Below, one piece after another: positions 37,765 to 46,703 of a stretch of DNA of 64,000 nucleotides. Position 1 is the first letter of the stretch, and every line of letters starts with the position of its first letter. A program made the translations under genes and the position numbers. The stretch covers positions 1 through 64,000 of the forward strand of contig JBBCIS010000012.1 of assembly GCA_037189845.1 (NCBI GenBank), written 5' to 3'. The notes below the pieces were generated by a model. It had not been told where the DNA came from. It made no database searches and saw only the letters and a program-made list of their open reading frames with translations. Source of the stretch: JAMLHH01 sp037189845. GTDB taxonomy: Bacteria; Bacteroidota; Bacteroidia; Chitinophagales; JADIYW01.

Positions 37765-40119
37765 TTAATCCAATACCATCAGCTTATAATTTGCAGTCCC
37801 TTCCGGGCTGTGTAATTCCACCAGATATAATCCACTGCTGAGCCTCTCTAATGAAAGCGGAATTGTAGCAGAGCCGTTGATTTCCAGCAAAGATATCGTA
37901 CGGTGTAGCTGTCCTTTCAAATCTCTTATCTGAATCTGTATGTCCATACTTTTACTTGTCCTGATATCCAGATAGACATTTTCTCTCCCCGGATTGGGAT
38001 AGATACGTGCAGACATATTTTCAGATTCTTTTAAAGAGGTCGGGATGCTATGAAATGCCGCATTGATTCGCCTTCTCTCCTTTACTTCAAAAGTATAGAC
38101 AGGCAGATTGCTGATCCATTCTCCGTTTTCATACCATCCTTCAAAAACATATCCGTCCAAGGGAATTGCTGATAGGGTTACAGACTGACCATCTATATAT
38201 AAACCTGCACCTACGGCTGTTCCTTCTTCCGGATCAGATAAGACTTCTACAAGAAATTTCTTTGCTATACAGATGTTGTCCAGATATATATTCTGATCTT
38301 TCTGTCCTGAAAATTTCCGGATCTGAAATCTTACCATGTTGCTCATGGTAGTATAGTTATCCAGATCCACTGTATCCCGCTTCCATTCACTGCAATTTCT
38401 TGGAGTATATTTGGATGAAGGCATGACCCTGGTTGTAGTCGATAAAGCATCTCCGTTAAGTGATGCCAAAGTAGTAAATGTTTCCCCACAGTCTTCGGAA
38501 ACCTGAATATTCAGTGTAGAATAATTGTCAATAGTATTCATCTTAGCATAAGACCTGTCATATATCAGTACTGCACCGTCAGCATCATCCAGCGTAAATG
38601 CGGGAATCTTAATTTCATCTGAATAATCACTGCCGGGCACAACATTCCATTGATTGTAAGCAAGAGCCTTGGCACCTTGATCCGCACAACCACTGACATC
38701 ATGAATATATGTATTGACAGTTCCGTTTTTAGTAATGATCATCCCTTCCGGCAATGTATTGTCTTCAAAGCGGTAACATTGATTTTCTACGGCATCACTC
38801 AGGAAATTATATTGTCCACAGAGAAAATTATTATCCGGACGATCATCCCCGGGTTGCCCGTTGACATTATATATTTCCAGCAGAACATTATACCTTCCGG
38901 ATGAGATACTCAGCTCAGGGCTGGTCCATTCTGTATTTTCTCCGGGAGCCAGATTTCCTGAATAGGTAAATGTATAGATATCCTGATCTGTTTTCAATCT
39001 GAACAAAACATTACTGACCGGAACAATTCCGGTATTTGTAAGATTGATTTTAAAAGATCTCCCTGAGCAGCTTTCATTTTGTGCTACAGTCATGCTGACA
39101 AGCGATACATCTGCCTCCACTACGGCGGGAACCAATCCCGGGGAACTCAAGAGAGATGACCTGTTATAAATTTTCAATGCGTCGCTCATTCTCTGTCTTT
39201 GCTGAGGCGTAAAAAGCAGCCTGCTGGAACAATAGCTCATAATGTTTCTGGATGAATTGGTAAACGGATATCCGGAATTATCATTACAGGTAGCTGTAGT
39301 GCCGCAGTCACCCTTTTTATGTGGAGGAGTATCACAGACAAAATCACCCTGAAGCTGACAGATAGCATTGCCCGGACATGAATTTCCATCGTTGTCTCCA
39401 TTGAAGGTATGCTGCAGATTGAGTGCATGACCAACTTCATGCGTGAGCGTAACCCCAGCAGCCGTCATATAACGGTAGTCCATGTGAGTACCTTCGTACT
39501 GATAGGTCGTAGGAAACTGGGCAAATCCTGCCCATCCACCGTCTATTTTGTGTAGCACCCAGATGTTATAATACTTATCTCTCGGCCATATGCTCAGTGA
39601 TTTTACCTGAACAGCATTGGAACCGGGCTCTGCTTCCATGATAATGCCTCTGGAAACATAACTGGCGATATCACTTCCGTTTACTCTGTTGATACCGGAA
39701 GTTGGCTGGCCATTGGGATCTGTCTTAGCTAAAACCAACTGTACGTCCACATCAAGGCTTTGCCCGGAGCTGTTTCTGAATCTGTCATTAGCCCCATTGA
39801 TTGCATTGATAATCTGCTGATCAGAGATATTGGACCCGGAGCCTATACTTTCTCCTAAATGGATGACATGCACCACTACAGGAATTGTATTTACCCGGCT
39901 TAAAACACCACAGTTACTCATCTTATGGTGTAAATGATCATCCGCTTTGCTTTCTTTTAACAGCCTTTCATAAGCTTCCATATCAGCCCTATACACTTCC
40001 GAATACTGTAACATTTTTTGATGAAGCTCATCAGAGCCACATTCCTGAGCACTCAGATTTCCGAATATTATAGAAATTCCTGCAAAGAGGCAGAAAATAT
40101 AAAAACACACCTTTCTCAT
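37765..40119 (-). CDS. secreted M43 (pappalysin-like) metalloprotease with T9SS type A sorting domain (784 aa)
   Basis: Signal peptide of about 24 residues (CFYIFCLFAGISIIFGNLSA). The catalytic domain has the zinc motif H227-E-xx-H231-xxxxx-H237 and a Met-turn at M294 (RNIMSYC), as in cytophagalysin-type M43 proteases. A beta-sandwich of the choice-of-anchor/MAM kind follows (about 440-630), then a divergent InlB/Flg-type repeat (GYVFEGWYENGEW) and a C-terminal domain IYPNPGRENVYLDI...GLYLVEL that is a type A T9SS signal. Probably an extracellular or surface protease. Confidence 0.93.
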   Translation of the reverse strand: MRKVCFYIFCLFAGISIIFGNLSAQECGSDELHQKMLQYSEVYRADMEAYERLLKESKADDHLHHKMSNCGVLSRVNTIPVVVHVIHLGESIGSGSNISDQQIINAINGANDRFRNSSGQSLDVDVQLVLAKTDPNGQPTSGINRVNGSDIASYVSRGIIMEAEPGSNAVQVKSLSIWPRDKYYNIWVLHKIDGGWAGFAQFPTTYQYEGTHMDYRYMTAAGVTLTHEVGHALNLQHTFNGDNDGNSCPGNAICQLQGDFVCDTPPHKKGDCGTTATCNDNSGYPFTNSSRNIMSYCSSRLLFTPQQRQRMSDALKIYNRSSLLSSPGLVPAVVEADVSLVSMTVAQNESCSGRSFKINLTNTGIVPVSNVLFRLKTDQDIYTFTYSGNLAPGENTEWTSPELSISSGRYNVLLEIYNVNGQPGDDRPDNNFLCGQYNFLSDAVENQCYRFEDNTLPEGMIITKNGTVNTYIHDVSGCADQGAKALAYNQWNVVPGSDYSDEIKIPAFTLDDADGAVLIYDRSYAKMNTIDNYSTLNIQVSEDCGETFTTLASLNGDALSTTTRVMPSSKYTPRNCSEWKRDTVDLDNYTTMSNMVRFQIRKFSGQKDQNIYLDNICIAKKFLVEVLSDPEEGTAVGAGLYIDGQSVTLSAIPLDGYVFEGWYENGEWISNLPVYTFEVKERRRINAAFHSIPTSLKESENMSARIYPNPGRENVYLDIRTSKSMDIQIQIRDLKGQLHRTISLLEINGSATIPLSLERLSSGLYLVELHSPEGTANYKLMVLD

Positions 40120-40295
40120 ATTGCATATGAATATAATGCATTTCTGACATTAAAAAATAAATGAATGTGCTATTAACAATTCATCTTCAAAAGAAAGGTT
40201 TCACAGAGATATGAGCTTTCGCATATTGATATCAGTATATGTTGAAGCCACTGACCACTGAGGAAATTGTCTTATCCTGAAATAAGTTGGTACAC

Positions 40296-40330
40296 AAATC
40301 TTCACCCTTGCGTATCTGCGAGAAACAGCA
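40296..40330. repeat. dispersed intergenic repeat fragment (TTGCG words)
   Basis: Short stretch CACCCTTGCGTATCTGCGAG in the 226-base spacer 40120-40345 resembles the complementary strand of the GCAAAG-type words at 9577. Word similarity only. Confidence 0.3.
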
Positions 40331-40332
40331 AA

Positions 40333-40362
40333 TCCCCGATCTCTGTCAGACAGGGATTTTCA
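40333..40362 (-). terminator. probable terminator overlapping the transglycosylase 3' end
   Basis: On the minus strand AAATCCC and GGGATTT can pair around a nested CTGTC/GACAG; the stem begins inside the last codons of the gene. The downstream T content is moderate. Confidence 0.4.
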
Positions 40363-41275
40363 CCTTAAAAGTATTTTTGGCAATATTTTTCATGGAAGTA
40401 CTTCTGATCCAGGTATTGTGTCTTCTCAGCTCTTTGTAGCTCACGTTATTTTGTCTGGCAAAATCTATCCATGAGTTCACTGCTCCTGAAACTTCTATTT
40501 CTTTGTATTTGTACGGTTCGTATAAATCAGAAGATTCTATCTGATAGTCAAAGTGCCCGGGATTCTGGTGAATCAGCTTCAATGCAAGAATTCTGAAGAC
40601 ATATCTGCTGGTTTCTGTATTCAGATATAAATCATAATAATTATTGCTGCCCTGGGTTTCCGCCTGTCGTCCGGCTCCTGCCATTCCCATATTATATCCT
40701 GCTGCTGCCAATGTCCAGGAACCTAACTTGTCATAGGAGTCCCGGAGATATTTACATGCAGCATAAGTGGACTTCTCAATATCAAATCTTTCGTCTACTT
40801 CGTCATTTACAATCAATCCATACTGTGTAGCGGTAGGCTTTAAAAACTGCCAGAATCCGGATGCGTTGGACGGAGAAGTCACGTGCGAAAGATCGCTCTC
40901 TGCCATGCTCAGATAAATAAAATCTTCCGGTATATTCTGCTCCTTTAAAATCTTTTTGAGTGTAGGCAGCCATTGATTGGCTTTCTTCATCAGAATCAAT
41001 GTACTGCTATGCCTGAATGTATTAACTACAATTTCTCTGTCCAGTCTCTCTCTGACCTCAACATCGTTCAATGGAACATTTTCCCCTGCAAAATCCAGCT
41101 TAACAGGCAGCTTGGGAGCTGCACCTGCAGACTGCACACTGATATCAGCAGTGACCGGCTGCTTCAGATTAAATGATACATATTGGGATGCATTCTGGAA
41201 GGCTGATCCTAAACCAAATCCTAATGCCAGACAACCGCCGGCGACTAATGTGATATATTTTTTATTTTTTTCCAT
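40346..41275 (-). CDS. lytic murein transglycosylase, SLT (GH23) domain (309 aa)
   Basis: Cleaves peptidoglycan strands with 1,6-anhydro ends. An N-terminal membrane/signal segment (residues 8-27) is followed by a linker and the SLT domain (about 95-240). The catalytic glutamate is E126 in YLSMAESDLSHVTSPSNASGFWQF, with GLWQF-type and AAGYNMGMAGAGRQ motifs completing the family signature. The family resembles MltD without LysM repeats; the last 60 residues are a YEPYKYKEIEVSGAVNSW region of unknown role. It is translationally coupled to the DUF2480 gene, sharing one base (TAATG). Confidence 0.92.
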   Translation of the reverse strand: MEKNKKYITLVAGGCLALGFGLGSAFQNASQYVSFNLKQPVTADISVQSAGAAPKLPVKLDFAGENVPLNDVEVRERLDREIVVNTFRHSSTLILMKKANQWLPTLKKILKEQNIPEDFIYLSMAESDLSHVTSPSNASGFWQFLKPTATQYGLIVNDEVDERFDIEKSTYAACKYLRDSYDKLGSWTLAAAGYNMGMAGAGRQAETQGSNNYYDLYLNTETSRYVFRILALKLIHQNPGHFDYQIESSDLYEPYKYKEIEVSGAVNSWIDFARQNNVSYKELRRHNTWIRSTSMKNIAKNTFKVKIPV

Positions 41276-41775
41276 TATCTCTTTTTATAAACCGGCACTG
41301 TAGAACATGGTTCTCCGAACATCAATGATTTGACTACCGGTTGTAACTTCCTGGTAATTTCCAAATATGCCGCGTCTGGCAGAGAACGCGTACCACATCC
41401 TTTTATTACTACTATTTTGCCATCATATTCACCGGCGTTCAAAGTTCTGATAGACTGAAGAAGCTGGTTGTTCCATACTTCATCTTTTGTGCCAAAGCTA
41501 AAGTCAGCTGATACTGATAACAGATAATTTGCCACCAGCATATACGCCCACTGTGCAACGATTGCGTCAGTTGAGCAATGTACCGCAACAGTCTTTCCTC
41601 TGTATATTTCCCAATCGAAATCCTTTAATGCGGCCCTGAAATCTTTTTCTTTCAATAACAGGCCTCTGAATAAAAACTGACTGATATCCATATCCAGGAT
41701 TTCATCATTTTTTACCATTGTTTCCATATCCAGTGTGATGATACCGCTTTGCGCAACTTTGTTGACCAGTTCCAT
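41275..41775 (-). CDS. DUF2480 family protein (166 aa)
   Basis: Small cytosolic protein of the Bacteroidota-specific DUF2480 family: the N-terminal NKVAQSGIITLDME, the central FLFRGLLLKEKDFRAAL with DWEIYRGKTVAVHCSTDAI, and the C-terminal KGCGTRSLPDAAYLEIT-like block match. The function of the family is unknown. It sits just after the PpiD gene (separate transcript, because of the terminator at 41785) and its stop overlaps the transglycosylase start by one base, so the two should be made together. Confidence 0.85.
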   Translation of the reverse strand: MELVNKVAQSGIITLDMETMVKNDEILDMDISQFLFRGLLLKEKDFRAALKDFDWEIYRGKTVAVHCSTDAIVAQWAYMLVANYLLSVSADFSFGTKDEVWNNQLLQSIRTLNAGEYDGKIVVIKGCGTRSLPDAAYLEITRKLQPVVKSLMFGEPCSTVPVYKKR

Positions 41776-41784
41776 GATTTCAAT

Positions 41785-41817
41785 ATAAAAAAAAATAGCA
41801 GGATTACTCCTGCTATT
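41785..41817 (-). terminator. ppiD terminator
   Basis: Perfect 10-bp stem (AATAGCAGGA 41794-41803 with TCCTGCTATT 41808-41817), 4-base loop and a run of nine T on the minus strand. Confidence 0.88.
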
Positions 41818-41839
41818 CTGTATAAAGTTTAAGATTATT

Positions 41840-43960
41840 TTAGTAAATAAGATATCTCAGGTCTTCAATCTTAGTGTTTTTCAGAATTGATTCAAAAATT
41901 CTGTCAAAGCTCAATTGAGCAGAATTCTGACGATACAACTGTTTTTTGAATCCTTCTGCAGAAGCTTCATTTACCTCTCCGGATAAGCTTTGCACTGTCA
42001 GTGTTTTCGCAACATACACTCCATTTGTACCATCAACAGCTGCAGATTGCTTGCCTTCCTTAGTACCGAAGATCGTTCCTACCAGTTTAGGCTCTACACC
42101 CACTCCATCTACAAAAGGACTGCTGTATTGAACGATTTTGCCTGACTGTACCTGACCGCCTGCTTTAAGTGCCAGGGCATCTAATGTTGCCGATTTAGTT
42201 TCGCCAAGCTTCTTTTTGATCACGTCTGCTTTTTTCACAGCCAACAGAACACTGGTCACTTCGTTTTTCACTTCAGAAAGGCTTGCCAGACCAGCTTCGT
42301 TTTTAGCAACTACTTTTACAATGGCATACTTATCTGATAAATCGAAGAAGTTTACATCTCCCTCTTTTCCTTCTTTGAATGCCCATGCAATAACAGGTCT
42401 TGTTCCTTCCAGTCCTGCTACATTAATATCTTTTGTATAAGCTGTTATATTTTTTAATGCTCTTTTTGTTTTAGCATTTTCATCAAATTCCTTAGCAGTT
42501 TTTGAGCTTGTAAAAAACTGATTGGCTTCGTTGTAGATCTCTTTTGCTGTAGCATCGCTCGCAACAAGATCGTTTGCAAAGTCTACTATTCTTGTAGCAG
42601 ATTTCGGTGCTGTCTGAGCAGTTTTTTGAATAATAATTACTCCTTGCTGTGACTCAATAACCTCTATCTGACCAACCGCCATTTCATAGAACAATTTCTG
42701 GTTCAATGCCGGCTCTGCTGCCCCCTGAGGAAAAAATCCCAAGTCACCACCGGATTGCTTTCCTGATGGATCGTCAGAGAGCTCTGCTGCTTTTTGTGCA
42801 AATGAAGCTGTTCCTGCTTTGACTTCTGCAACTATTTTATCTGCCAAAGCTTTTTTAGCAGCAACATCTTCTGCCGTTTTGTATGCAAGAACTATTCTCG
42901 ATGCTTTTACGCTATCCGGAACAAGCTTTCTGTCAGCGATGTAAGTCAACACTATATTTTCTCCTTCTGTGTAAGGACCAATAAAAGATCCTACCGGTGC
43001 ATTGATAATAGAATCTGACATTACTCTTCCGGATTCTTTGATCTGCTGAGCATTTGCATACAGCACATTTCCACCCTGTACAGAGCTTCTTGCGATATAT
43101 AAAGAGTCGTCATCAGTTGTCTGTAATTCCTCTTTGACTTTTAACAACTGACTTCTCAGCTCATTCTGGTCTTCCAGACTTGGACGAACATCATAAGTAA
43201 CGATATCCAATACTACATTTTCTTCTCTTTTGTATTTGGATGCATGCTTTTTGACATACGCCACGATTTCTTCATCAGTCACTTTTACTGTTTCATCAGC
43301 TATCGTAGAATATGGAATTGCAAGAATATCTGCAGTAGCCATTTTCTGATTGCCAAGATTGTCTTTTGCAATAAAAGAAGGATAGTATGCAGATTTAGAT
43401 ACCAATGATGTATACTTGGTTCTGATTCTCTCCTGCTCCACCAAAGGCTCCAGCTGCATCACGATCTGTCTCAACATCGGATCTGCCTGATCCATATTGT
43501 TCAGAGCATTTTCCATTGCTGCTTTGTCCAGCATTCCTGTTTGTTGATTTACGAAATACTGTCCCAGGACGTTCATCACCAAAGGATTAATTTCTGCACC
43601 TTTGAATGCTTCAGCTAATTCGTCACCTGTAACAGACAAACCTAACTGGTCTATTGTTTTGCCCAGAATACTCTTTACTGCGAAATTATTCCAGACTTCC
43701 TCACGGATGTACAGAACTGTCTGCTCATTGAAGTTCAGACTCGGGTTGAGTGTTTTCAGTCTGTTTTCATAATTAGTAACTTCAGTGAAAAAATCATTCG
43801 CATCAACTTTTTCACCGTTGATTTTGCCCAAACTCTTCACCGTACCACCCATCATGGAGTTGGAACTGATTGCTTCCTGTACCAGAAAGATTAATAACGA
43901 AACTCCGATAAATCCTAAAAGGAGTCCTGTTTTCTGGCGTATTTTACCTATTAAAGCCAT
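41840..43960 (-). CDS. PpiD-type periplasmic peptidyl-prolyl isomerase/chaperone (706 aa)
   Basis: One N-terminal transmembrane helix (GLLLGFIGVSLLIFLV) anchors the protein; a SurA_N/PpiD-like helical domain (about 45-230) precedes a parvulin domain (about 345-450) with SFAQKAAELSDDPSGKQSGGDLGFF, the family signature. The C-terminal part is a long chaperone-like region. It should help fold exported proteins, including those sent through the outer membrane. Clear promoter and terminator surround it; GldE-like and DUF2480 genes flank it in an arrangement I recall from other Bacteroidota. Confidence 0.9.
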   Translation of the reverse strand: MALIGKIRQKTGLLLGFIGVSLLIFLVQEAISSNSMMGGTVKSLGKINGEKVDANDFFTEVTNYENRLKTLNPSLNFNEQTVLYIREEVWNNFAVKSILGKTIDQLGLSVTGDELAEAFKGAEINPLVMNVLGQYFVNQQTGMLDKAAMENALNNMDQADPMLRQIVMQLEPLVEQERIRTKYTSLVSKSAYYPSFIAKDNLGNQKMATADILAIPYSTIADETVKVTDEEIVAYVKKHASKYKREENVVLDIVTYDVRPSLEDQNELRSQLLKVKEELQTTDDDSLYIARSSVQGGNVLYANAQQIKESGRVMSDSIINAPVGSFIGPYTEGENIVLTYIADRKLVPDSVKASRIVLAYKTAEDVAAKKALADKIVAEVKAGTASFAQKAAELSDDPSGKQSGGDLGFFPQGAAEPALNQKLFYEMAVGQIEVIESQQGVIIIQKTAQTAPKSATRIVDFANDLVASDATAKEIYNEANQFFTSSKTAKEFDENAKTKRALKNITAYTKDINVAGLEGTRPVIAWAFKEGKEGDVNFFDLSDKYAIVKVVAKNEAGLASLSEVKNEVTSVLLAVKKADVIKKKLGETKSATLDALALKAGGQVQSGKIVQYSSPFVDGVGVEPKLVGTIFGTKEGKQSAAVDGTNGVYVAKTLTVQSLSGEVNEASAEGFKKQLYRQNSAQLSFDRIFESILKNTKIEDLRYLIY

Positions 43961-43991
43961 TGTATAAATTGAGTTAACTAAAAACCAGTTG

Positions 43992-44021
43992 CAAAAATAA
44001 TCTGTTATAGGTGATTACCAA
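43992..44021 (-). promoter_or_regulatory. ppiD promoter
   Basis: The best promoter in the window: minus strand TTG (44019-44021), 19-base spacer, TATTTTTG (43992-43999), exact TAnnTTTG; 31 bases before the ATG. Confidence 0.8.
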
Positions 44022-44034
44022 ATAAGAAAATATA

Positions 44035-45303
44035 TTATTGTGCATTATTTGAAATATCTTCTACTGTCAGTTTCACTGTTTCTATCTTTGTATCCGACAC
44101 ATTCAGTATTTTAAACAAATATTTTTCTATCCTGATCATCTCATTTTTGGATGGTATAGTGCCTGTATGATTCACTATCATACCCGAAATGGTTTCATAT
44201 TCTCCTTCCGGAATATCGAGATTATATTCTTCATTAATTCTGTCTATTTCTAATCTACCTGAAAGAATAAATTCATTTCTGGATAATTGTTTTTCTACAT
44301 GCTCCTTATCATCATACTCATCATCGATCTCTCCGAAGATCTCTTCCAGCACATCTTCCAGCGTTACAACTCCTGCTGTACCACCGTACTCATTGATCAC
44401 CCATGCGATATTTTTGTTGTCTGCAATGAGCGTATTCATTAGTGTCTGCACGGTCATCGCTTCCGGTATGACTTTGATAGGAATTAAAATATCTGCGATT
44501 CCGGACGGATGCTTATGCAGGTCAAAGTGATGTACGTACCCTACGACATTATCTATTGTATCCTTATACACCAAAATTCTGGAGTGATAGGTCCGGATAA
44601 TAATTTCCTTCAGCTGATCTATGCTTTCATTGATCTCTATGGCAGAGATTTCATTACGGGGAACCATACATTCCCTCACTCTCATATTTTTCAGAAAAAG
44701 TACATTTTCAAATAATTCAGTATCCACCTGAATATCTTCCTCATCAGAAGCTCCCTGATGTTCCTGAATCAGTCTTTCTATATCAAGTGCGGTATATTCT
44801 ATTTTGAGAGATGCTGCAGGAATTCCGGACAGCTTCAAAATAAATCCGCTGACGTTCTGTATGATCACTGACGGATAATGAAGCAGCTTAAATACCTGTA
44901 AAACCAAAAAAGAAAATGCCGGCACAATCTGCTCTGTATATAATCTGCTCAGGCTTTTCGGGAGATACTCAAACAATATCATTGCAAAAACCAGCAATAG
45001 CAAACCTGAAATCGTCAGAATTTTTGTATACCACTGCATGCTATACCACGAATAAGCCATGTCATGAATTGTATCGACAGCAAAAACTGTCATGAATCCA
45101 AGTGCAAATAATTTGACCAGCAGACAGGAGATTAACAGAATGGTGGGTTCCTGAGAATATTTCTGAGCAATTTTGATCGTGCTTGCATTGTAATCATTGG
45201 CCTTATAATTCAGAAATCTACCCGAAGTAAAGACAATTTCTACTCCTGAGAAGATACCGAAAATTAAAATGGCTACTATTACAAAAACAATTTCCATGAA
45301 CAT
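44035..45303 (-). CDS. CNNM/CorC (HlyC) family protein, GldE-like (422 aa)
   Basis: Three or four membrane helices in the N-terminal DUF21/CNNM domain (about 1-170), then two CBS domains (about 210-330, including MRVRECMVPRNEISAIE and WVINEYGGTAGVVTLEDVLEEIFGEI) and a C-terminal CorC_HlyC domain (to 415). This is the layout of bacterial CNNM/CorC proteins and of GldE, needed for gliding and T9SS function in flavobacteria. A T9SS is implied by the sorting domains of two proteins in this window, but I cannot tell GldE from a generic magnesium/cobalt efflux protein by sequence reading. Start may be M1 or M3. Confidence 0.85.
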   Translation of the reverse strand: MFMEIVFVIVAILIFGIFSGVEIVFTSGRFLNYKANDYNASTIKIAQKYSQEPTILLISCLLVKLFALGFMTVFAVDTIHDMAYSWYSMQWYTKILTISGLLLLVFAMILFEYLPKSLSRLYTEQIVPAFSFLVLQVFKLLHYPSVIIQNVSGFILKLSGIPAASLKIEYTALDIERLIQEHQGASDEEDIQVDTELFENVLFLKNMRVRECMVPRNEISAIEINESIDQLKEIIIRTYHSRILVYKDTIDNVVGYVHHFDLHKHPSGIADILIPIKVIPEAMTVQTLMNTLIADNKNIAWVINEYGGTAGVVTLEDVLEEIFGEIDDEYDDKEHVEKQLSRNEFILSGRLEIDRINEEYNLDIPEGEYETISGMIVNHTGTIPSKNEMIRIEKYLFKILNVSDTKIETVKLTVEDISNNAQ

Positions 45304-45313
45304 CTAAATTAGA

Positions 45314-45321
45314 CAAAATTA
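45314..45321 (-). promoter_or_regulatory. -7 element of the GldE-like gene
   Basis: TAATTTTG on the minus strand, exact TAnnTTTG, only 10 bases before the first ATG; leader nearly absent. Confidence 0.5.
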
Positions 45322-45372
45322 TATTGAACTTCGTTTCATTATTATTTTCGCTTTAAATCATTAGTTTCAACC

Positions 45373-45702
45373 ATGACCATAGAAGAAGCTCAATCTATCG
45401 TAGATCAGTGGATCAAGACCAACGGGGTAAGATATTTCAGTGAACTGACCAATATGGCAATACTCACAGAAGAAGTAGGAGAAGTAGCCAGGCTAATGTC
45501 AAGAATCTATGGCGATCAATCGTTCAAAGAGAGCGATAAATCCAGGGAATTGTCTGATGAAATTGCTGATGTATTATTTGTTTTAATTTGTATCGCCAAC
45601 CAGACAGGCATTAATCTGACAGAAGCTCTGGAAAAAAACCTGGAAAAGAAAACAAAAAGAGACAGTCAGCGTCATATCAATAATTCAAAACTTCATTCAT
45701 AG
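45373..45702 (+). CDS. MazG-like nucleotide pyrophosphohydrolase (109 aa)
   Basis: All-alpha NTP pyrophosphatase. The metal-binding pattern is LTEEVGEVARL with the later ELSDEIADVLFVLICIA, i.e. E-E-x-x-E and E-x-x-D in the correct order. At 109 residues it is the single-domain MazG/DUF84-like form that removes non-canonical nucleotides. Its stop codon overlaps the start of the next gene by one base (TAGTG), so the two are coupled. A weak promoter (TTG, 16-base spacer, TATTTTCG) lies at 45324-45350. Confidence 0.88.
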   Translation: MTIEEAQSIVDQWIKTNGVRYFSELTNMAILTEEVGEVARLMSRIYGDQSFKESDKSRELSDEIADVLFVLICIANQTGINLTEALEKNLEKKTKRDSQRHINNSKLHS

Positions 45703-46703
45703 TGAAAAATGCCTCCAACTATATAGTCTGGTTTACTTTTTTTGTGATGCTCGTTTACATCACCTCACTCTTTTTGCCTTCTCATATCAAAGTCAATCAT
45801 TCTGAAATCATACATGGAAATATCCATGATGTTTATGAGCAGTTTGAACAGATCAATAACTGGGGCAACTGGTGTGTATGGACCGAAGGAGCTAAAAAAA
45901 GCCAGATTATTTATAGTGAGCAAAATTCAGGAGCCGGTGCATTCTTCAAATGGAAACATGGAAGGAATAACAGGAGTGCCGGCAAGCTGGAAATTATTCA
46001 GGACAGGGATCACCAGAATATAGAATTCAGAATCAAAGCCAGCAATATTGACTCTATTACTTCTTTCGTCTACTTTCAGAAGGTGGAAGACGGTACTCTG
46101 GTAGAATGGACATCTGATCTGGAACTACAGGATAGCGGGGCCAGGCTGACAGGGTATTTTTTAAAAAGATGGTTATTGAGAGATATCAAAAAGAGCCTCA
46201 GAAATATCAATAAGTACCTGCTGAGCGAAAACAAACATTCGGGGTGGGTTTCTGAAAACTATATTATTCTGAAACCGGAAAAGGATAGAATTTTCACTAT
46301 AAAGGACACTATTCAGCATACAGCACTAGATTCCATGCTTGAAGTGAATTTCAATCGAATTAAAGAAATGCTGGTAAAAAATATTTCTTATGAGCCAGGA
46401 ATGCTTTTCTACAGAAAGATCAGTGATATCAACTCTTCCACATCAGTCTATCTCATTGGCACAAATATTCCTGAGAATGCCTCTGAAATAGTGCAGGAAG
46501 AAAAATATCCGGATAAATTTTTAATGCTGAAATATTATGGATCCGTATCCGGATTCAAAAAGGCAACCAGAAAAGCAAGGCAAATTGCTCAGCAGGAAGG
46601 CTTCAGAATCGATCCAAATCCTTATGTATGCTACAATTATTTCCCGCCGGACAGAACTATCATAGACACCAATAATATGGTTTTAAGCTATCCTATTCGC
46701 TAG
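45702..46703 (+). CDS. membrane-anchored SRPBCC protein with GyrI-like C-terminus (333 aa)
   Basis: Starts with GTG. One N-terminal membrane helix (IVWFTFFVMLVYITSLFLP) is followed by an SRPBCC/polyketide-cyclase fold (about 30-165: HGNIHDVYEQFEQINNWGNWCVW, then WKHGRNNRSAG, TLVEWTSDLEL, LTGYFLKRWLL) and a second half (about 190-333) resembling GyrI-like effector-binding domains (FLMLKYYGSVSGFKKATRKA). Both halves would bind hydrophobic ligands. Coupled to the MazG gene; its 3' end overlaps the convergent hydrolase gene by 11 bases. Function unknown. Confidence 0.75.
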   Translation: MKNASNYIVWFTFFVMLVYITSLFLPSHIKVNHSEIIHGNIHDVYEQFEQINNWGNWCVWTEGAKKSQIIYSEQNSGAGAFFKWKHGRNNRSAGKLEIIQDRDHQNIEFRIKASNIDSITSFVYFQKVEDGTLVEWTSDLELQDSGARLTGYFLKRWLLRDIKKSLRNINKYLLSENKHSGWVSENYIILKPEKDRIFTIKDTIQHTALDSMLEVNFNRIKEMLVKNISYEPGMLFYRKISDINSSTSVYLIGTNIPENASEIVQEEKYPDKFLMLKYYGSVSGFKKATRKARQIAQQEGFRIDPNPYVCYNYFPPDRTIIDTNNMVLSYPIR

